Source of the DNA: Blautia sp.
Lineage (GTDB): Bacteria > Bacillota > Clostridia > Lachnospirales > Lachnospiraceae
Direction: 5' to 3'
DNA length: 59,500 bases
Assembly: GCA_017475035.1 (NCBI GenBank)
Contig: JAFVGK010000172.1
Coordinates: forward strand, 1 to 59,500
Both the position numbers and the translations under genes were made by a program. Position 1 is the stretch's first letter, and each line of letters begins with the position of its first letter. This document shows, in pieces, positions 54,229 to 59,500 of this stretch. The notes under the pieces are model-generated. The model was not told where the DNA came from and made no database searches. It saw only the letters and a program-made list of their open reading frames with translations.

Positions 54229-54338
54229 TCGAATTATCACGCAAATGGGGCAGAGGGAGGTGAAGCTTCCACTCTGCCTTCCCCCGCGCCGCCCGACACC
54301 GACTGGTGAATTCTTCTTTTGGGCAGATCGGGGATAAT

Positions 54339-54375
54339 AAAAAGGAGACGGAAGATTTTCTTCCGTCTCCTTTTT
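54339..54375. terminator. Bidirectional terminator between the Ig-like protein and hsp20
   Basis: GGAGACGGAA (54344-54353) pairs with TTCCGTCTCC (54361-54370) between A5 and T5 tracts. Confidence 0.9.
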
Positions 54376-54387
54376 ATGGCAGGACAA

Positions 54388-54828
54388 TTATCCTTCGATG
54401 GCGATAAATTTCTTCTCTTCAACCTCTTTCCTGGGTTCTTTAGGGAAGGTCAGCCTCAGTACACCGTTTTCATATTTCGCGTGAATGTCTTCATGCTTGA
54501 TGCCCTTTCCGATAAAGAAGCTTCTGGAGCAGCTGCCGTTATAACGTTCCCTGCGGACATATTTTCCGGATTCATCAGCTGTTTCGGCAGCATCCGTGCG
54601 GGAAGCTTCTACAGTAAGGTATCCGTCCTTCAGATGAATTTTCATAGCTTCCTTATCAAAACCGGGAAGGTCGATACAAATCTCATAATCCTCACCGACT
54701 TCTCTGATATCTGTCTTCATCAGAATCTTGCTCCAATCCTCATAAGCAGGCTTGGAATAAGTTCGGTTCGTGGGATATCTCATAAAATCGTCAAACAAAT
54801 CTTCTCCAAAAATATTCGGTACTAACAT
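54388..54828 (-). CDS. Hsp20/alpha-crystallin small heat shock protein
   Basis: ATP-independent chaperone of 146 residues that holds unfolding proteins. The alpha-crystallin domain (about 35-140) shows DIREVGEDYEICIDLPGFDKEAMKIHLKDGYLTVEA split across it and ENGVLRLTFPK near the end. The ATG at 54828 follows AAGAGGAGGAATT at ideal spacing; an in-frame start at 54852 is less likely. Its promoter overlaps a CIRCE operator, so HrcA should repress it until heat stress. Confidence 0.95.
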   Translation of the reverse strand: MLVPNIFGEDLFDDFMRYPTNRTYSKPAYEDWSKILMKTDIREVGEDYEICIDLPGFDKEAMKIHLKDGYLTVEASRTDAAETADESGKYVRRERYNGSCSRSFFIGKGIKHEDIHAKYENGVLRLTFPKEPRKEVEEKKFIAIEG

Positions 54829-54934
54829 AGTAATTCCTCCTCTTATTATCATGAAATAAACGGCATTAAAACAAATTTATGTCGGAATCCTTTGTTCTGT
54901 GCCTTATTATATGACTTCTTGCTTTCTGAGTCAT

Positions 54935-54963
54935 ACTATATCACAGATTGTTAGCACTGTCAA
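54935..54963 (-). promoter_or_regulatory. Promoter of hsp20
   Basis: On the minus strand, TTGACA (54963-54958), a 17-bp spacer and TATAGT (54940-54935). The -35 box lies inside the CIRCE operator. Confidence 0.85.
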
Positions 54964-54977
54964 TAGGCGAGTGCTAG
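54951..54977. promoter_or_regulatory. CIRCE operator (HrcA binding site)
   Basis: TTAGCACTG, nine bases, GAGTGCTAG: two changes from the consensus TTAGCACTC-N9-GAGTGCTAA, at the innermost base of the left arm and the outermost base of the right arm. It overlaps the hsp20 -35 box. The remaining gap 54829-55305 holds the hsp20 leader and the GH43 promoter only. Confidence 0.9.
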
Positions 54978-55110
54978 AAAAATTATTTTTTATAAGCCTT
55001 TTATCCGTGAGTCTTCGCAGCCTTTGAAACCATCCATAAAGGGATTGCTTGTCTTTTTTCTTAACTGCTGCTTTGTAAATGAATTAGTGAATAAAACAGA
55101 AATCTCTTTA

Positions 55111-55140
55111 TTGACAGTAAGTATAGAAAAATGCTACAAT
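55111..55140 (+). promoter_or_regulatory. Promoter of the GH43-symporter unit
   Basis: TTGACA (55111-55116), an 18-bp spacer and TACAAT (55135-55140). Confidence 0.75.
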
Positions 55141-55305
55141 TTCATTATCGGTAAGTGGCTGTAGTTTCATTCATTTTGTCCAAACGCCATTTCGAAAACA
55201 GACATCATGTGTGACAATTCAATTGGATCTGCCCTGTCATCTGTAACCGGAAACGAAAGCTTTCTATCGGAACGAACTGGCGTTATGAGGAAAGGAAGGA
55301 ACAGG

Positions 55306-56766
55306 ATGAAGACAAAGCAAGCATTCAATCCGTATATGCCCAGCTGGGAATATGTTCCGGACGCAGAACCCCATATTGTTGACGGAAGAGTATACGTCTA
55401 TGGATCTCATGATCTTTTTGACGGGATTAACTTTTGCCTTGGGGATTATGTCTGCTGGTCTGCGCCGGTAGATGATCTCGGCAATTGGAGATATGAGGGT
55501 GAAATCTTTAAAAGAGAGCAGGATCCGGCTGCCCCGAAGGTACGTGTGACCAATGGACTGGCTGCCCCGGATATGGTTGTGGGTCCGGACGGCAGATATT
55601 ACCTTTATTATTTCATGGGCGGCACAAAGATGATTTCCGTGGCTGTCTGCGATCAGCCGGCGGGGAAGTATGAGTTTTATGGATATGTCAGATACCGGGA
55701 CGGCACTCCGATCGGTAAAAGAGGAGAACCGTTCCAGTTTGATCCGGGCTGCCTGATGGACAATGACGGCAGGCTGTATCTGTATACCGGTTTTGCATTT
55801 GGGGGAAATCCGATTCTTCTTGACGGGTCCAAGCCCACGGTTCATGGACCGATGTATTTTGAACTGGATCCATCTGACATGCTGACGGTCATTTCCGGAG
55901 ATGAATTACGTTACCTCGGTGTATTGACCGGTGAGGAGGCCAAAGGCACGCCTTATGAGGAGCAGTCGTTTGGGGAGGCAAGCTCCATGAGGCGATTCGG
56001 AGACACCTATTATTTTATCTACAGCTCCCTGAACAGCCACAATCTTTGTTATGCCTATAGTGACAGACCCACCGAAGGTTTCCGATATGGCGGTGTCCTC
56101 ATCAGCTGCGGGGATATCGGTTTACCGGGTGTCCCCGATGTAAAGCATGCCAGGATGTGTACCGGGAATACCCATGGCAGCCTGATTGAGATCAACGGCA
56201 GATATTATATTTTCTATCACAGGCACTCTAACCGCAAACAGTCTTCCCGCCAGGCGTGCGCGGAGGAGATCCGCTTTGAAGACGGTAAATTCTATCAGGC
56301 GGAGATGACCTCCTGCGGTCTGAATGGAGGTCCTCTGGAAGGCAAAGGCACTTACTCCACCGCAATCGCCTGTAATGTTTACGGCAGGAACGGAACCCGT
56401 TTCCTATCCATGATTAAGCACCGTAAAGGAATGGATCCCTTCCTTACCCAAAAAGGCAGGGACAGGATGGAGGATCCCGGCCAGTATATCTCAAATTTCT
56501 GCACGGACTGTACTGTTGGTTTCAAATACTTTGACCTCAGAGAAACGAAAAAGATTTCCGTTGCCTTGCAGGGTTATGGAGAATGTACCGTAGTGGTCCG
56601 CACGAAGGAAGACGGCGAAATCGTCTGCCGTATTCCTGTGGTGACCTGCAAGGAGGAAAGGACTTTCAAAGGGGAATTAAAGGGAAGCTTTGGGGAAAAG
56701 GAAGCATTGTATTTCAGTGTCGAAGGAAAGGGAACCTTTGATTTTAATTCTTTCACACTTTCCTGA
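55306..56766 (+). CDS. GH43 family glycoside hydrolase
   Basis: Predicted beta-xylosidase or alpha-L-arabinofuranosidase, cytosolic since no signal peptide is seen. The 486-residue product has the five-bladed propeller: NPYMPSWEYVPDAEPHI (about 8-24, with the catalytic base Asp), APDMVVGPDGRYYLYYF (pKa-modulating Asp) and SFGEASSMRR with the general acid Glu. A C-terminal beta-rich module (about 385-486) may bind sugar. The ATG at 55306 follows AAGGAAGGAACAGG; upstream in-frame ATGs at 55207 and 55285 are less well placed. The symporter gene follows after 88 bp with no promoter, so they form one unit. Confidence 0.88.
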   Translation: MKTKQAFNPYMPSWEYVPDAEPHIVDGRVYVYGSHDLFDGINFCLGDYVCWSAPVDDLGNWRYEGEIFKREQDPAAPKVRVTNGLAAPDMVVGPDGRYYLYYFMGGTKMISVAVCDQPAGKYEFYGYVRYRDGTPIGKRGEPFQFDPGCLMDNDGRLYLYTGFAFGGNPILLDGSKPTVHGPMYFELDPSDMLTVISGDELRYLGVLTGEEAKGTPYEEQSFGEASSMRRFGDTYYFIYSSLNSHNLCYAYSDRPTEGFRYGGVLISCGDIGLPGVPDVKHARMCTGNTHGSLIEINGRYYIFYHRHSNRKQSSRQACAEEIRFEDGKFYQAEMTSCGLNGGPLEGKGTYSTAIACNVYGRNGTRFLSMIKHRKGMDPFLTQKGRDRMEDPGQYISNFCTDCTVGFKYFDLRETKKISVALQGYGECTVVVRTKEDGEIVCRIPVVTCKEERTFKGELKGSFGEKEALYFSVEGKGTFDFNSFTLS

Positions 56767-56854
56767 ATACGATTTCGCAGACGTATGATCACCATAAAAA
56801 CAGATCTGACAGAATCTGTCTGCCATGCTCTTGTAAAACGTTGGAGGCTTATAT

Positions 56855-58558
56855 ATGGATAAATTCTTTGATAATCCTGCTTTAAAGTCTAAGATCAGAT
56901 CCCAGAACGTCAAAATTGACGAGATGCTCATCGGGTATTTCCTGGCACCATTCGCGGCGATGATTGCAAACTCCATTTTCGGCGCGTATCTGACCCGTTA
57001 TTATAATGACGTTCTCGGGTGGGGCGCGCTTGCCGGCGGCATCTTTTCTGCGGCGCTCCCGATTGTTTCGTGTATTTTTGTCGTTGCAGGAAACCTTCTC
57101 ATCGGACAGCGCATTGACCAGACCAGAACCAGGGCAGGGAAATCGAGGCCATATCTTTTGCTGTCGATTCCGATTCTTGCTGTGGCGATCCTGCTGATGT
57201 TTATGGTTCCCAGAGGCAGCGGGGATGTTGTGCAGATGGTCTGCATCGCTCTGACCTACAATCTTTATTATGCAATAGGATATCCGTGCTATTATACGGC
57301 ACACAGCTCCATGGTTTCCCTCTCTACCAGAAACGCAAACCAGAGAGGAATCCTGGCTACCTTAAGCAATGCTTCCATGGTGGCGGCCGCAGGTGTCGGC
57401 GCCAGTATCCTTGCGCCGATTCTCCTGCAGAGCTACATGTTCGTGACCAATGCCGAGACAGGTGTCCTGGATATTGATGCCAGCTATACACATTGGAAGA
57501 TTCTTGCGGTTTGCTTCGCGGTTATTACAGCCCTCGGCGTGATATTGGAGTTTTTCTTTACCAGAGAACGTATCACGGAAGAAGCGGCTAATCTGGATGT
57601 CAAAGAAGAGAAGATTCCGATGAAACAGCATGTCGGCGCCTGCACAAAAGAAAAGCTGTGGTGGATGGTCATCCTTTACATCCTGATTTTCCAGATGGGT
57701 CAGCTGGTCAAAAATGCTTCCATGGCAACCTATGTCCGTTGGATGTTTGATTCCGTTATCAGTTCCCCTAATCCCGAATCGGCTTCCGGAAATCTGATGG
57801 GTGTGCTCGGCTTAATCGGCGGCCTTCCCTCTGCGGTAGGTATGGTCATTGCATGGCCGTTGGCAAGCAAACTGGGAAAGAAGCGCGCGATCATTATCGG
57901 ATTGGCCTTCTCCCTGATCGGCGGTCTGGTTGCATTTATGAATGTCCATAACTTTACCACTGTGTGCACCGGCGTGATCCTGAAAGCCATCGGTATCATT
58001 CCCTCGCAGTATGTCATGGTTGCCGTCCTGTCCGACGTACTGGATCATCTGGAGGCCAAAAACGGTTTCCGCAGTGACGGGTTTACCATGTCAATCTATG
58101 GAGCGATCCAGGTCGGCCTTCTGGGGCTGTCCATCGGTATTGTTTCCGGCGTTCTTTCGGCAACAGGCTATAACGCCACTTTGGTGCGCCAGGCTCCCGC
58201 GACGGAAGGCGTGATGGTTTTTGTTTATCTGATGATGGATATGATCTCCTTTGCGGTGGCGATCCTTTGTCTGGCGAGAATGAATGTGGAAAAATTCCTG
58301 GATGAAGATCAGAAGCTGATCGTTCAGCACCAGAAGGAAGCTGTACTGGCAAACGGCGGCACCTGGATTGAGCCGGAAGAAAGACAGAGACTCGAGCAGG
58401 AAGAAGCGGAACGGATGGCAGAAGAAGCGCGGAAAGCAGAACTGAAAGCACTGTGCGAAAAGAAAGGACTGAATTTCGAAGAAGAAGAGAAAAAATATCA
58501 GGAGAAGCTGGCGTATAAAAAAGAACACCCGAGCCTGATTGACAAACTTCTGGGATAG
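56855..58558 (+). CDS. GPH-family sugar:cation symporter
   Basis: Membrane transporter of 567 residues in the glycoside-pentoside-hexuronide family of the major facilitator superfamily, with about twelve helices in 25-475. LTRYYNDVLGWG and GNLLIGQRIDQTRTRAGKSRPYLL (split about 48-100) match the conserved loop after helix 2 that is typical of the family. A charged C-terminal tail of about 90 residues (Glu/Lys-rich, helical) extends beyond the usual end. It probably imports oligosaccharides degraded by the GH43 enzyme. TTGGAGG precedes the ATG. Confidence 0.9.
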   Translation: MDKFFDNPALKSKIRSQNVKIDEMLIGYFLAPFAAMIANSIFGAYLTRYYNDVLGWGALAGGIFSAALPIVSCIFVVAGNLLIGQRIDQTRTRAGKSRPYLLLSIPILAVAILLMFMVPRGSGDVVQMVCIALTYNLYYAIGYPCYYTAHSSMVSLSTRNANQRGILATLSNASMVAAAGVGASILAPILLQSYMFVTNAETGVLDIDASYTHWKILAVCFAVITALGVILEFFFTRERITEEAANLDVKEEKIPMKQHVGACTKEKLWWMVILYILIFQMGQLVKNASMATYVRWMFDSVISSPNPESASGNLMGVLGLIGGLPSAVGMVIAWPLASKLGKKRAIIIGLAFSLIGGLVAFMNVHNFTTVCTGVILKAIGIIPSQYVMVAVLSDVLDHLEAKNGFRSDGFTMSIYGAIQVGLLGLSIGIVSGVLSATGYNATLVRQAPATEGVMVFVYLMMDMISFAVAILCLARMNVEKFLDEDQKLIVQHQKEAVLANGGTWIEPEERQRLEQEEAERMAEEARKAELKALCEKKGLNFEEEEKKYQEKLAYKKEHPSLIDKLLG

Positions 58559-58673
58559 ACAAAGGTGATGATTCACCCGAAAAAATTGAAAAATAACTCC
58601 CGATGAAAAAAGTTTTTGCAAAGGCATCATATCATAAAGGCAGTATAAAAAACTTGAATCAGGTTTATGCTTA

Positions 58674-58802
58674 GGATCTGTGCATAAGAACCTTTACATC
58701 CCGCTCGTCTGAATACGCCCAGGCTGTGTTGTTGTCAGCCGCCTTGCCTGGACGTATTTATCCTGCAATATCTGTATAGGTTATTTTTGCACAGCTCCTT
58801 AT
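58674..58802 (-). repeat. Intergenic repeat family D, copy 3 (inverted, complete)
   Basis: The reverse complement runs from TAAGGAGCTGTGCAAAAATA to TTATGCACAGATCC and matches 31777-31931. Hairpin arms AATACGCCCAGGC (58712-58724) and GCCTGGACGTATT (58746-58758). It lies between the symporter and GH3 genes; the rest of 58559-58856 shows no gene. Confidence 0.7.
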
Positions 58803-58856
58803 GACAGCCGCGCAGATGTTTGCGCAGGCATGCTTAAAGGAAAGGACGGAAAAAAT

Positions 58857-59219
58857 ATGAAATCTAATGTATTCCGTGGCTTGTCCGCCATGATGGCTGC
58901 TCTTTTGGCTGCTTCTCTGGCAGCAACGACTGTGGTCAGTGACCATAGGACAGATATCGACAAATTTTTAGGAACTACCAGTTCCAGGCTTGTGACAGAC
59001 GGTACGGCAGATGCCTCGGAAGTATACACCTATACCTCAGATTACGCTACAACGACAGAACTGGTGAAGGCGATTGCCGATGTCGGCGAGCGGATGAGTG
59101 AAGAAGGTTCTGTGCTTTTAAAGAATAACGGCGCACTGCCTCTTTCTGAAGAAGAAACGCAGAAGGTTTCTTTGCTCGGGTTTTCCAGCTATTATCCTGT
59201 CATGGGCGGCGACATGTGA
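58857..59219 (+). pseudogene. GH3 family glycoside hydrolase, 5' fragment cut by a transposon end
   Basis: 120 residues that match the start of a large lachnospiral GH3 beta-glycosidase: an N-terminal membrane or signal segment (about 8-30), then VGERMSEEGSVLLKNNGALPLSEEE and VSLLGFSSYYPVMGGDM, the usual beginning of the catalytic region. The frame ends in TGA exactly where AT-rich foreign sequence begins (about 59215), whereas GH3 proteins run on for hundreds of residues. The remainder should lie beyond the transposon, outside the window. AGGAAAGGACGG precedes the ATG at 58857. Confidence 0.75.
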
Positions 59220-59500
59220 GTACGTATAATAGTTATCGGAAATACGTCAATTATCACAAGTGTTAAAGGTATTTTTTGTGCAAATGGTAAAAAATGCAAC
59301 TTTTATCGTAAATATAGCCTCCCTCTCTTGAAACATCCAACTATTATCGGTATTATTACAAGTGATACAACTGTTAGCAGAATTATCAGGAGAAGCTATA
59401 GCTATGGGTAAGAGAAACGCAAAGTGGTCATACAGGACATACCTTCGTTTCCTGAGAAACGGGAGAGGAAGGGGTGACCTTGGTAACTACAAGCCATGGA
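59215..59500 (+). mobile_element. tnsA-proximal end of a Tn7-like transposon (continues past the window)
   Basis: The element appears to begin TGTGAG at 59215, with the TGT expected at Tn7-like ends. Three direct 18-nt repeats sharing 11 invariant positions around TTATCG (59228-59245, 59298-59315, 59339-59356) look like TnsB-binding sites. Base composition drops sharply to AT-rich at the border. A gene resembling tnsA starts at 59404. The other end and the target duplication are outside the window. Confidence 0.7.
59404..59500 (+). CDS. tnsA: Probable TnsA endonuclease, N-terminal 32 residues only
   Basis: The reading frame starts at ATG 59404 after AGGAGA and is open to the window edge. Its visible end, NGRGRGDLGNYKPW, fits the N-terminal pattern of Tn7 TnsA, where a GRGxGxGxxYxPW stretch precedes the endonuclease domain. 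TnsA makes the 5' cuts that free the transposon together with TnsB. Only 32 residues are seen, so the call rests on this motif and the neighbouring end repeats. Confidence 0.65.
   Translation, partial: MGKRNAKWSYRTYLRFLRNGRGRGDLGNYKPW

Noticed and set aside
54951-54977. Could the palindrome be a terminator for the GH43 side
   Set aside because: No T-run follows, and the sequence fits the CIRCE consensus at the right place relative to the hsp20 promoter.

Overview
The window looks like a chromosomal piece of a Gram-positive anaerobe of the class Clostridia, most likely a Lachnospiraceae gut or rumen bacterium. The grounds are the gene families: Re-type citrate synthase, NHLM-type exporter, GH94/GH43/GH3 carbohydrate genes, a secreted protein with Ig-like modules of the lachnospiral type, a tmRNA tag reading ANDYSLAMAA, a CIRCE operator and sigma-A type promoters with 17-18 bp spacers. 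GC is mid-range. No rRNA, CRISPR array or phage is visible. The far right end enters a Tn7-like transposon.

Layout. 1-6400: glutamate/proline supply (isocitrate dehydrogenase, Re-citrate synthase, proA) plus a cation/proton antiporter. 6700-15100: a membrane-anchored glycerophosphodiester phosphodiesterase and a complete peptide ABC importer (oppBCDF plus binding protein), bracketed by two copies of a ~240-nt structured repeat. 15200-20100: aminopeptidase P, a HAD phosphatase and nickel-pincer cofactor genes larB and larC, where larC is split by a -1 frameshift on a run of nine A. 20150-29660: a wall-polymer operon (two-gene ABC exporter, four CDP-glycerol glycerophosphotransferase-like proteins, one fused to a glycosyltransferase) with nrdR embedded. 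29770-35000: gdhA, divergent alanine-type aminotransferase, shikimate kinase, efp, tmRNA and tRNA-Val. 35100-42670: an ABC exporter, a metallophosphatase and an NHLM-type peptide export system without an obvious precursor. 42800-50120: a ferredoxin-fused aldo/keto reductase, a large pilin-like surface protein, a secreted esterase and an rRNA/tRNA pseudouridine synthase. 50300-59220: GH94 phosphorylase, a secreted protein with a degenerate M23 domain, CIRCE-controlled Hsp20, GH43, a GPH sugar symporter and a GH3 gene cut short by a transposon end at about 59215.

How the genes fit together. Re-citrate synthase and isocitrate dehydrogenase make 2-oxoglutarate; gdhA turns it into glutamate; proA and the aminotransferase use glutamate. 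icd and gdhA share a ~60-nt structured leader at the same distance from their start codons, which suggests common control. The opp importer and aminopeptidase P form a peptide-use block. GH94, GH43, the symporter, GH3 and the secreted esterase fit plant-glycan use.

Intergenic DNA is unusually rich in short palindromic repeats, of which I recognise at least five families. The points most worth a second look are the icd/gdhA leader, the 240-nt structured repeat, a candidate small RNA upstream of gdhA, the larC frameshift, the orphan NHLM exporter and the Tn7-like end.
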